The notes beneath the pieces are model-generated. The model did not search any database and was not told the DNA's origin. It saw only the letters and a program-made list of their open reading frames with translations. A DNA stretch of 41,889 nucleotides from Lachnospiraceae bacterium (GTDB lineage Bacteria > Bacillota > Clostridia > Lachnospirales > Lachnospiraceae): assembly GCA_024688505.1 (NCBI GenBank), contig JAILDZ010000090.1:1-41889 (forward strand), given 5' to 3'. The position numbers and the translations under genes are program-made. Shown here in pieces: positions 35,149-41,889 of this stretch. Numbering within the stretch: the first letter of the stretch is position 1; every line of letters begins with the position of its first letter.

Positions 35149-36762
35149 ATGGCAAACGTTGATTTAACACAGTACGGCATCACAGGCACAACAGAGATCG
35201 TTCACAATCCTTCATATGAAATGCTCTATGAAGAAGAGAAGAAGCCTGAACTTACAGGTTACGAAGTGGGCGTAGATACAGAGCTGGGTGCTGTGAACGT
35301 TATGACAGGTGTTTACACCGGTCGTTCTCCCAAAGATAAGTATATCGTTATGGATGAGAACAGCAAGGACACTGTATGGTGGACCACCGAGGAGTATCCG
35401 AATGACAATCATGAAATGTCTCAGGATACATGGAAGGTGGTAAAGGACATCGCTAAGAACGAGCTTTGCAATAAGAGACTCTTCGTAGTGGATGCTTTCT
35501 GCGGAGCTAATAAAGACAGCCGCATGGCAGTTCGCTTCATTATGGAAGTGGCATGGCAGGCACATTTCATTAAGAATATGTTTATCCAGCCTACAGATGC
35601 AGAACTCGAGAGCTTCAAACCCGATTTCGTGGTTTACAATGCTTCTCTTGCAAAGGTAGAAAACTACAAAGAGCTGGGTCTTAATTCCGAGACCTGCGTA
35701 GCTTTCAACATCACATCCCGTGAGCAGGTTATCATCAACACATGGTACGGCGGAGAAATGAAGAAGGGTATGTTCTCAATGATGAACTACTACCTGCCGC
35801 TTAAGGGCATGGCTTCCATGCACTGCTCGGCAAATACAGATATGAAGGGTGAGAATACAGCCATCTTCTTCGGACTTTCCGGAACAGGAAAGACCACACT
35901 CTCCACAGATCCGAAGCGTCTTCTTATCGGTGATGACGAGCACGGCTGGGATGATAACGGCGTATTCAACTTCGAAGGCGGATGCTATGCCAAGGTTATC
36001 AACCTGGATAAGGACAGCGAGCCCGATATTTACAACGCAATTAAGAGAGATGCGCTTCTTGAGAACGTTACTGTAGACGGAAACGGAAAGATCGATTTCG
36101 CAGATAAGAGCGTAACAGAGAATACACGTGTATCTTATCCCATCAACCATATCAAGAACATCGTGCTTAATGTGCATGAGACATCTTCAGGCCCTGCAGC
36201 ACAGAATGTTATCTTCCTTTCCGCTGATGCATTCGGAGTGCTTCCTCCCGTATCTATTCTGACACCGGAGCAGACACAGTACTACTTCCTTTCAGGATTC
36301 ACAGCTAAGCTGGCAGGAACAGAGCGTGGTATCACAGAGCCCACACCTACATTCTCAGCATGCTTCGGTCAGGCATTCCTGGAGCTTCATCCCACCAAGT
36401 ATGGCGAGGAGCTGGTAAAGAAGATGCAGAAGAGCGGTGCCAAGGCATATCTGGTTAACACAGGCTGGAACGGCACAGGAAAGAGAATCTCCATTAAGGA
36501 TACCAGAGGTATCATCGATGCCATCCTTAACGGCGATGTGCTGAAGGCTCCCACAAAGAAGATCCCGATCTTCGATTTCGAAGTTCCCACAGAGCTTCCC
36601 GGAGTGGATCCCGCTATCCTGGATCCCAGAGATACATACGCTAATGCTTCCGAATGGGAAGAGAAGGCAAAGGATCTTGCAAACCGCTTCGTAAAGAACT
36701 TCAAGAAGTATGAAGGAAACGATGCAGGTAAGGCTCTGGTAGCAGCAGGCCCCAAGGCATAA
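35149..36762 (+). CDS. pckA: Phosphoenolpyruvate carboxykinase (ATP)
   Basis: A 537-residue kinase interconverting oxaloacetate + ATP and PEP + CO2 + ADP; in fermenting gut bacteria it often runs toward oxaloacetate. Key motifs: '[10 protein letters not shown]' (about 60), the P-loop '[11 protein letters not shown]' (about 243), and the metal-binding '[17 protein letters not shown]'. Length is normal. Codons are notably more uniform than in neighbouring genes, as expected for a highly expressed gene. AAAGGAGATGG precedes the ATG; a strong terminator follows. Confidence 0.98.
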   Translation: MANVDLTQYGITGTTEIVHNPSYEMLYEEEKKPELTGYEVGVDTELGAVNVMTGVYTGRSPKDKYIVMDENSKDTVWWTTEEYPNDNHEMSQDTWKVVKDIAKNELCNKRLFVVDAFCGANKDSRMAVRFIMEVAWQAHFIKNMFIQPTDAELESFKPDFVVYNASLAKVENYKELGLNSETCVAFNITSREQVIINTWYGGEMKKGMFSMMNYYLPLKGMASMHCSANTDMKGENTAIFFGLSGTGKTTLSTDPKRLLIGDDEHGWDDNGVFNFEGGCYAKVINLDKDSEPDIYNAIKRDALLENVTVDGNGKIDFADKSVTENTRVSYPINHIKNIVLNVHETSSGPAAQNVIFLSADAFGVLPPVSILTPEQTQYYFLSGFTAKLAGTERGITEPTPTFSACFGQAFLELHPTKYGEELVKKMQKSGAKAYLVNTGWNGTGKRISIKDTRGIIDAILNGDVLKAPTKKIPIFDFEVPTELPGVDPAILDPRDTYANASEWEEKAKDLANRFVKNFKKYEGNDAGKALVAAGPKA

Positions 36763-36790
36763 TATAAGAAGAAAAACAGATCTTATATAC

Positions 36791-36825
36791 AAAACCCCCG
36801 AAGAAAGGTGTTCTTCGGGGGTTTT
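36791..36825 (+). terminator. Terminator of pckA
   Basis: AAAACCCCCGAAGAA (36791-36805), AGGTG loop, TTCTTCGGGGGTTTT (36811-36825): a perfect 15-bp stem with a U-rich tail. It isolates pckA from the leader region downstream. Confidence 0.95.
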
Positions 36826-36870
36826 CTTTGTGCATAAATCATAAATCGAATTAATTGCCCATAAAACCTA

Positions 36871-36899
36871 TTGACATAGTATGCAAGTATGATTATGAT
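36871..36899 (+). promoter_or_regulatory. Promoter of the Cys-leader operon
   Basis: Perfect TTGACA (36871-36876), exactly 17 bp, TATGAT (36894-36899). Start near 36906. It lies about 45 bp after the pckA terminator, so the operon downstream has its own strong promoter controlled mainly by the leader. Confidence 0.85.
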
Positions 36900-36929
36900 G
36901 TAAAACATCAAAAGAAAGGAAGAACATAA

Positions 36930-37031
36930 ATGATGAAAGCACTAACAAATAATTCAAACTACATGATGTGTTGCTGTTGTATTCATTCCCGGGCATATGA
37001 TATGGCTGGTGTGTGTTCACGCCGATCTTGA
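36930..37031 (+). CDS. Poly-cysteine leader peptide (33 aa)
   Basis: A short reading frame with an excellent ribosome site (AAGGAAG, 36916-36922; 7-nt spacing to ATG 36930) placed 24 nt after the predicted transcript start. Codons 12-17 (36963-36980) read Met-Met-Cys-Cys-Cys-Cys, 'MMCCCC'; one more Cys codon is at 37014-37016. Five Cys codons in 33 is far above normal. The frame ends at TGA 37029, just before the attenuator structures. By analogy with amino-acid-biosynthetic leader peptides, ribosome stalling at these codons when charged Cys-tRNA (and perhaps Met-tRNA) is short would decide the RNA fold downstream. Confidence 0.8.
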   Translation: MMKALTNNSNYMMCCCCIHSRAYDMAGVCSRRS

Positions 37032-37067
37032 TACTTAAAAGATGATAAATGCCATATGATTCCGGGA
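36987..37067 (+). promoter_or_regulatory. Antiterminator arms of the Cys attenuator
   Basis: TCCCGG (36987-36992) can pair with CCGGGA (37062-37067), and ATATGGC (37000-37006) with GCCATAT (37051-37057); CATATG occurs in both arms too. This long-range helix uses most of the 5' arm of the terminator (37063-37069), so the two folds exclude each other. The left arm begins 7 nt after the last Cys codon of the run. Confidence 0.65.
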
Positions 37068-37091
37068 GCAAACTAAGAGCTCCCGTTTTTT
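37063..37091 (+). terminator. Attenuator terminator before the thiol-transferase operon
   Basis: CGGGAGC (37063-37069), 9-nt loop, GCTCCCG (37079-37085) and six T (37086-37091): a GC-rich intrinsic terminator 42 bp ahead of the first structural gene. Since the promoter at 36871 serves the same operon, this must be a regulated terminator rather than an end-of-gene signal. Confidence 0.88.
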
Positions 37092-37133
37092 ATGTAAACG
37101 ACTTAGACAGATCAGACAGAAAGGAAAGAAAAA

Positions 37134-38342
37134 ATGGCAAATGCATGCTCTTTAGAAAACAGACCAAATAATACATATACAGATGAACTGGCAGAAAAGT
37201 TCGCAAAAGAGGTGGGAGTGGATCCCAGACCAAACGAAGTGAATGACGAGCTGGATGAGAGAGGTGCTTTCGTCCGTCAGGCAAACACATTTATCACACC
37301 CTTCGGTGACGGAGAGAATGATCTTAAGGCTGAGGCAGACAGATATGCGATCTACTGGATGCACGGATGCCACTGGTCAAACCGCCCGGTGATAGTGAGA
37401 GACATTTTGGGGCTTACTGATGTGATAAAGGATGTGGCCACCACCCATACGGGACAGTCGAATGTGTACGGTCACGGATTTGCAGATCAGAAAGACTTTA
37501 AGGACCCTATCCTGGGAGCATACTTCTTAAGTGAGTTCTATAAGAAAGCCAAACCCGATTTCACCGGAAGAGCAACCACACCCACACTGGTGGACACAAG
37601 AGAAAGGACAGCAGTAAACAATGATTACCATCGTCTTACAAATTATATCGAGGTACAGTTCAGAACGTTACAGCCTGTCGACGCACCGGATCTTTACCCG
37701 GTGAAATACAGAAAAGAGATAGACGAGTTTAATGACTGGCTTTTCCCCACTGTAAATAACGGACATTATCGTATGGCCTTTTGCCAGTCGTGGGAAGCAT
37801 ACAGCGAAGCATATGAAGACTTTTATGACTCCATAGAAAAGCTGGATAAGAGGCTTGAAACAAACCGCTTCCTCTTCGGGGATTACATAACAGATTCGGA
37901 TATCAGGCTATATGTGACACTGGTACGGTGGGAGACAAGTTATTACCACAATGTGGGCCCCACGAAGAAAAGACTCACAGAATATCCGAGCATATGGGGA
38001 TATGTGAAAGATCTGTACAGCCTGCCGGTATTTAAGAAATACACATTCTTCGAGTTCCCGAAGACAGACTCAAAAGAATTCTTTGTGAGTTTTGCGGCTC
38101 GTATCGCTTCCCAGGTGCCCTACGATGAACTCTGGAAGACAGACGGAAGCAGAAAGAAGCTTTCAAACGATCCTGAAAATGTGTATAAAAAGCATCCCGA
38201 AGGAGAGACTGCAGAGGATTATCAATCAGTGATCTCGGTTTCCAAATGGAATGCAAAAGATCCGGCAGAAAGGGACTCAAATAAGAGAACCATATCGCAG
38301 GATCCGGCCGTTAACCCTATCACATCAAAGCTTAGAGATTAA
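37134..38342 (+). CDS. Xi-class glutathione S-transferase-like protein (glutathionyl-hydroquinone reductase family)
   Basis: A 402-residue protein. The N-terminal thioredoxin-like domain has the active-site pattern 'RYAIYWMHGCHWSNRP' with Cys79 at the position of the CPWA cysteine of glutathionyl-hydroquinone reductases; here CPW is CHW. 'TPTLVDTRERTAVNN' and the helical domain with 'EIDEFNDWLFPTVNNGHYR' and 'RFLFGDYITDSDIRLYVTLVRW' follow the family order. Members remove glutathione from thioether conjugates by using the cysteine. Being first behind a Cys leader and before an amino-acid ABC transporter, it may release cysteine or another thiol from imported conjugates. AAAGGAAAG precedes the ATG. 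Confidence 0.85.
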   Translation: MANACSLENRPNNTYTDELAEKFAKEVGVDPRPNEVNDELDERGAFVRQANTFITPFGDGENDLKAEADRYAIYWMHGCHWSNRPVIVRDILGLTDVIKDVATTHTGQSNVYGHGFADQKDFKDPILGAYFLSEFYKKAKPDFTGRATTPTLVDTRERTAVNNDYHRLTNYIEVQFRTLQPVDAPDLYPVKYRKEIDEFNDWLFPTVNNGHYRMAFCQSWEAYSEAYEDFYDSIEKLDKRLETNRFLFGDYITDSDIRLYVTLVRWETSYYHNVGPTKKRLTEYPSIWGYVKDLYSLPVFKKYTFFEFPKTDSKEFFVSFAARIASQVPYDELWKTDGSRKKLSNDPENVYKKHPEGETAEDYQSVISVSKWNAKDPAERDSNKRTISQDPAVNPITSKLRD

Positions 38343-38360
38343 AAGAGAGAGATTAATAAA

Positions 38361-39125
38361 ATGGCAAAACTATTTGATTTCCAACTGGTATTTACAGAGA
38401 TCCCTGACCTCCTGGCATATCTTCCCACCACACTTTTTCTGACATTTGTGGCGCTTCTCATAGGACTTCTGGTGGGCTTTGTCATAGCCATAGTCAGGAT
38501 GAATAAGATACCGGTACTCAGTCAGCTGGCTACAGCATTCGTGTCTGTACTTCGCGGCACACCCATAATAGTGCAGCTTTACATCAGCTACTTCGGAATA
38601 CCTATAGCTTTAAAGTACATTAATTACTATCGTGGCACAGACTTTAACATTAACGACATACCCGGGATCATATTCGCCATGATAGCTTTGGGACTGAATC
38701 AGTCCGCATTTGATTCCGAAACCATAAGATCGGCGATACAGTCCGTGGATAAGGGTCAGCTGGAGGCAGCAAAATCCATGGGCATGACAGGATGGCAGGT
38801 TCTTCGCAGAGTGACCATACCCCAGGCTGTATCCGTCGCCCTCCTGCCACTCGGTAATTCCCTTATAGCGCTAATAAAGGGTACCTCACTGGCATTCACA
38901 TGTTCCGTAATGGAGATCACGGCGGCAGGTAAAGTGCTGGCGGGCAGGAACTACAGATACTTTGAAGTGTACTGCTCCCTGGCCATCATATACTGGGTCA
39001 TCACATTCATCTTAGAAAGAGTGATGGCAGCCATAGAAAAGAAGGTCTCCATACCTGAACAACCTCCGGAAACGGAGAAATCGCTTCCAAAGCAGAGTGA
39101 AGCAAGAAAGGAGGCTCTGGCATGA
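38361..39125 (+). CDS. Polar amino-acid ABC transporter permease
   Basis: A 254-residue HisM/GlnP-type permease with about five membrane helices. 'SVLRGTPIIVQLY' (about 54-66) and the cytoplasmic coupling loop 'QLEAAKSMGMTGWQ' (EAA motif) are characteristic. The C-terminus is charged. Family members form homodimers with a single ATPase type. The cystine-transporter branch (TcyB-like) is suggested by the Cys leader and neighbours, not by a unique motif. Its end overlaps the ATPase gene by 4 bp (ATGA). Confidence 0.92.
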   Translation: MAKLFDFQLVFTEIPDLLAYLPTTLFLTFVALLIGLLVGFVIAIVRMNKIPVLSQLATAFVSVLRGTPIIVQLYISYFGIPIALKYINYYRGTDFNINDIPGIIFAMIALGLNQSAFDSETIRSAIQSVDKGQLEAAKSMGMTGWQVLRRVTIPQAVSVALLPLGNSLIALIKGTSLAFTCSVMEITAAGKVLAGRNYRYFEVYCSLAIIYWVITFILERVMAAIEKKVSIPEQPPETEKSLPKQSEARKEALA

Positions 39126-39889
39126 GTCTTGTGGAAATAAAAGGACTGAAAAAGTCCTTTGGCAATAACGTGGTGCTGGACGGTATCGACCTTAGCATTG
39201 AGGAAGGCGAAGTGGTAGCCATCATAGGTCCATCCGGCACAGGTAAATCCACACTTCTAAGGAGTATTAATCTGCTGGAAAAACCTGAAGACGGGCAGAT
39301 TACTATAGACGGAGAAACATACGACTTATCTAGGATCACATCAAAGGAAAAACTGGGTCTTCGTCAGCATACAGAAATGGTTTTCCAGCAGTTTAATCTA
39401 TTTAAACACAGAAATGCACTTGAAAACGTGATGGAAGGACTGCATGTAGTGAAGAAGCTTTCTAAAGAAGAGGCAAGGCAGGCGGCTCTGCAGGAACTTC
39501 GGAAAGTGGGGATGGGAGACAGGCTATATCACTATCCCAGACATCTTTCGGGAGGTCAGCAGCAGAGAGTGGCTATAGCCAGAGCCCTGGCACTTAAACC
39601 AAAGCTCCTTCTTATGGATGAGCCAACCTCAGCGCTGGATCCGGAACTGGTGGGTGAGGTGCTTCTTACCATAAAACAGGCAGCCAAAGACGGATATACC
39701 ATACTCCTTGTGACGCATGAGATGGATTTCGTGAAGAATGTGGCAGACAGGATCATATTCCTGGAAGAAGGAAAGATCGTGGCGGACGGCACACCGAGGG
39801 AGATACTCGATAATCCTGAAAACGAAAGGCTTCGCACATTCTTAAGAAACATTAATATGCTCCGAACAGCAGATGATTACGTGATATAA
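39122..39889 (+). CDS. Polar amino-acid ABC transporter ATP-binding protein
   Basis: A 255-residue ATPase with every ABC motif: Walker A 'GPSGTGKST' (about 38-46), Q-loop 'VFQQFNLF', signature 'LSGGQQQR', Walker B 'LLLMDEPTSALDPE' and H-loop 'VTHEMDF'. It powers uptake with the permease just upstream, to which it is translationally coupled (ATGA). It belongs to the GlnQ/TcyC-type group for polar amino acids. Confidence 0.96.
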   Translation: MSLVEIKGLKKSFGNNVVLDGIDLSIEEGEVVAIIGPSGTGKSTLLRSINLLEKPEDGQITIDGETYDLSRITSKEKLGLRQHTEMVFQQFNLFKHRNALENVMEGLHVVKKLSKEEARQAALQELRKVGMGDRLYHYPRHLSGGQQQRVAIARALALKPKLLLMDEPTSALDPELVGEVLLTIKQAAKDGYTILLVTHEMDFVKNVADRIIFLEEGKIVADGTPREILDNPENERLRTFLRNINMLRTADDYVI

Positions 39890-39900
39890 GAGGCAAAAAG

Positions 39901-41133
39901 ATGAGCAGAACAGCTATAAAAAACGTCAACGTGTTTGACGGCATAAATGAAAAACTGCAGGAAAATGTGTCGGTGATCATTCAGGACAACAAGGTGGAGG
40001 ACATCCTTTCCGGGGAGTATTCATCGGAACAGATAGATGAAGTGATAGACGCAAAAGGCTATACACTGATCCCGGGACTGACCGACTGCCACGTGCATAT
40101 AGCTCACTCCCGTACCTTTGATGACAGAGTGGATCAGAAAGTAGTGCAGGGAGTGGCAAATGCAAAGGACTTCCTGATGAAGGGATTCACCTCTGTCAGG
40201 GATGCTGGTGGTATCACATACGGGCTTAAGGAAGGCATAGATAACGGCATCGTAGACGGACCCAGGATCTTCCCGTCCAATGCATTTCTGACACAGACCA
40301 GCGGTCATGCGGATTTCAGACAGAGTAAATCGGAATTTCGTATAGCAGACCGCATATATGCATCAGGTGCAGCCATGACAGGAGAAGCCTGGTATGCGGA
40401 TGGAGTGGCTGAAGTGCTTAGGGGAGTGAGGGAAAACTTTTTCCTGGGTGCGTCGCAGATAAAGATCATGGCCGGTGGAGGTGTGATGTCATTAAGTGAT
40501 CCGATAGACACCATACAGTTTACCAAAGAGGAAATGGAAGCTGCTGTGAATGCGGCGGCAGACTATGGCACATATGTGATGGCACATTTATACACTCCAC
40601 CTTCCATAATGAGGGCGGTGAAAGCAGGAGTGAAGAGCTTCGAACACTGTCAGCTTATGGATGAAGAGTGTGCCAGGGCCCTCTCGGATGCGGATGCTTT
40701 CATAGATCCCTGTCCCAATATGGCAAAGGAAGCACCGCCTGTCATAATGAATCACCCCATAAGGCGCGCTAAGCAGCTTCGTGTGAGCACAGGTGAAAAA
40801 CATGAGGCAGAGTTGATCGAAAAATACAAACTGAAGCTTCTCTTCGGAACGGACAGTAACGGAGGAAATCCGGAAGATCTTTCACATTATAAAGAACGGT
40901 GGGGAAGCCTTGAAGGATTAAGATCAGCCACTGGAAACGTGAATGAACTGACGAAGCTTACCACTTATCAGAATCCGTATCCCGACGGCGAGATAGGAGT
41001 GATAAGAAAAGGGGCTTTCGCAGATCTATTAATAACAAAAAATAATCCGGTAAAGGATCTGGACATACTATCAGATCCGGATAACCTGCTTCTTATCATG
41101 AAAGACGGCAAGGTCTATAAAAACGGATTATAA
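39901..41133 (+). CDS. Metal-dependent amidohydrolase (prolidase/imidazolonepropionase-like)
   Basis: A 410-residue amidohydrolase-superfamily enzyme. Metal ligands in order: 'DCHVHIAHS' (HxH, about 61-69), the bridging lysine in 'QIKIMAGGG' (about 188), His in 'VMAHLY', His in 'FEHCQL', and Asp in 'LFGTDSN' (about 318). A beta-sandwich formed by both ends flanks the barrel. The branch includes Xaa-Pro dipeptidases and imidazolonepropionases, so an amide or cyclic-amide substrate is expected. Placed between the ABC ATPase (11 bp) and binding protein, it probably cleaves the imported compound. It may be secondary to cysteine release, but that is inference. Confidence 0.85.
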   Translation: MSRTAIKNVNVFDGINEKLQENVSVIIQDNKVEDILSGEYSSEQIDEVIDAKGYTLIPGLTDCHVHIAHSRTFDDRVDQKVVQGVANAKDFLMKGFTSVRDAGGITYGLKEGIDNGIVDGPRIFPSNAFLTQTSGHADFRQSKSEFRIADRIYASGAAMTGEAWYADGVAEVLRGVRENFFLGASQIKIMAGGGVMSLSDPIDTIQFTKEEMEAAVNAAADYGTYVMAHLYTPPSIMRAVKAGVKSFEHCQLMDEECARALSDADAFIDPCPNMAKEAPPVIMNHPIRRAKQLRVSTGEKHEAELIEKYKLKLLFGTDSNGGNPEDLSHYKERWGSLEGLRSATGNVNELTKLTTYQNPYPDGEIGVIRKGAFADLLITKNNPVKDLDILSDPDNLLLIMKDGKVYKNGL

Positions 41134-41160
41134 ATAAGTCAAACTAAGGAGGACAAGAAA

Positions 41161-41889
41161 ATGAAGAACATGAAACTCGCAAAGAAGATCGTAAGCATTA
41201 TCGCAGCCACAGCGCTCACAGCAGGTATGCTGGCAGGATGCGGTGCCAAAGCTGCTTCAGATAGCACATCGGTAAGTGATACAGAAAATGCTGCAGAAGA
41301 TGTGGCAGAGGTGTCCACATCAGATGTGACTACCATAGTAGCGGTGACAGGGGCAAGTCCCAGACCCTTCACATATTACGATGACAATAATGAACTGGTG
41401 GGACAGAACATTGAGCTTGTGAACGCTATTTTTGAGAAGCTTCCACAGTATGAACTGAAGTGGGAGGTGACAGACTTCCCGTCCATTTTTGCAGGACTTG
41501 ATTCCGACAGATATCAGCTGGGAGTAAATAACTTCGGTATGAATGATGAGAGAAAAGAGAAGTATCTCTTCTCAGATCCTATCTTCGCAAATCAGCTGAT
41601 CATCGTATCCGGTAAGGATGTGGATCTGCCGGAGGGAGAAGAGTTGGATTATTCAGACCTGGCCGGACTGGAATTTGTGGGCCAGGCAGCTGTGAACCAG
41701 ACCACAAATGTAGAGAACTATAACGATGAAAATCCCGATAATCCCATCACTCTCACATACACAGAAGAGGATCTGGCAAACCAGCTTCAGGCTATCCAGG
41801 ATGGAAAGTATGATTTCACCACTATCGATGCTCCCATGTACTACGGATATTACCAGCCTGAATTCGGTCTGGATCTGAAGGTTAACTAC
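41161..41889 (+). CDS. ABC transporter substrate-binding lipoprotein (3' truncated by window)
   Basis: The first 243 codons of an extracellular solute-binding protein of family 3 (polar amino acids). The signal peptide ends in lipobox 'LAGC' with lipidated Cys27, then an acidic linker and the binding fold: 'ASPRPFTYYDDNNELVGQNI' start of lobe 1, 'LDSDRYQLGVNNFGMNDERK' near the ligand site and 'FVGQAAVNQTTNVENY' at the lobe crossover. AAGGAGGAC gives a strong start at ATG 41161. It should deliver the substrate to the permease at 38361. The frame is still open at the last base. Confidence 0.93.
   Translation, partial: MKNMKLAKKIVSIIAATALTAGMLAGCGAKAASDSTSVSDTENAAEDVAEVSTSDVTTIVAVTGASPRPFTYYDDNNELVGQNIELVNAIFEKLPQYELKWEVTDFPSIFAGLDSDRYQLGVNNFGMNDERKEKYLFSDPIFANQLIIVSGKDVDLPEGEELDYSDLAGLEFVGQAAVNQTTNVENYNDENPDNPITLTYTEEDLANQLQAIQDGKYDFTTIDAPMYYGYYQPEFGLDLKVNY

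Overview
The window looks like chromosomal housekeeping DNA of an anaerobic Firmicute of the family Lachnospiraceae (Butyrivibrio/Roseburia/Coprococcus-like). This rests on moderate GC content, AGGAGG-type ribosome binding sites, and family choices such as a DUF6320 membrane protein beside an HxxxDG acyltransferase, a QueH-type epoxyqueuosine reductase and an ATP-dependent PEP carboxykinase. The genus is an inference; there is no rRNA gene. I see no transposase, integrase, CRISPR array or phage module.

Layout. 1-6.8 kb: tgt (3' end), yajC, a Na/phosphate symporter, a membrane-anchored amidase, a condensation-fold acyltransferase, a DUF6320 protein and a PAP2 phosphatase, tightly packed on the + strand. 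6.9-13.8 kb: two small proteins of unknown function, radA, then a likely c-di-GMP cluster (double receiver protein, 7TM protein with a degenerate GGDEF and an intact-looking EAL domain, 7TM sensor with no output domain) and a lipoprotein. 13.9 kb: tRNA-Thr(CGU) on the - strand with its own promoter. 14.1-17.6 kb: membrane protein, queH, argH, asd. 17.7-23.2 kb: degenerate DUF234-type ATPase, topB, left-handed beta-helix protein, FAD protein. 23.2-26.8 kb: ilvN, ilvC, leuC, leuD with an inverted repeat at the promoter and hairpins between genes. 26.8-31.8 kb: a double-AP2 protein (- strand), a 151-bp palindromic element, then thrC, an IspD/TarI-like cytidylyltransferase, a cupin and a membrane-anchored macro-domain protein, ended by a terminator. 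31.8-33.1 kb (- strand): cheY and a CheX-like gene. 33.2-36.8 kb: a small, possibly leaderless membrane protein gene, citrate synthase (-) and pckA (+), divergently transcribed around a dyad.

The most striking region is 36.87-41.9 kb. A strong promoter is followed by a 33-codon leader peptide containing Met-Met-Cys-Cys-Cys-Cys. Behind it lie mutually exclusive RNA hairpins, the second a clean intrinsic terminator. Downstream are a glutathionyl-hydroquinone-reductase-like thiol transferase, an amino-acid ABC permease and ATPase, a metal-dependent amidohydrolase and a substrate-binding lipoprotein cut by the window end. This reads as a sulfur-amino-acid-responsive attenuator controlling uptake and processing of a sulfur compound.

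Second in interest is the orphan TM-TM-macro protein (30563-31765). Its architecture matches the effector of type II Thoeris immunity, but it sits in a thrC operon with no TIR gene in view. Third is the AP2-degenerate HNH-AP2 protein beside the palindromic element. The amino-acid genes are partial pathways: ilvB, ilvD, leuA and leuB are not here.
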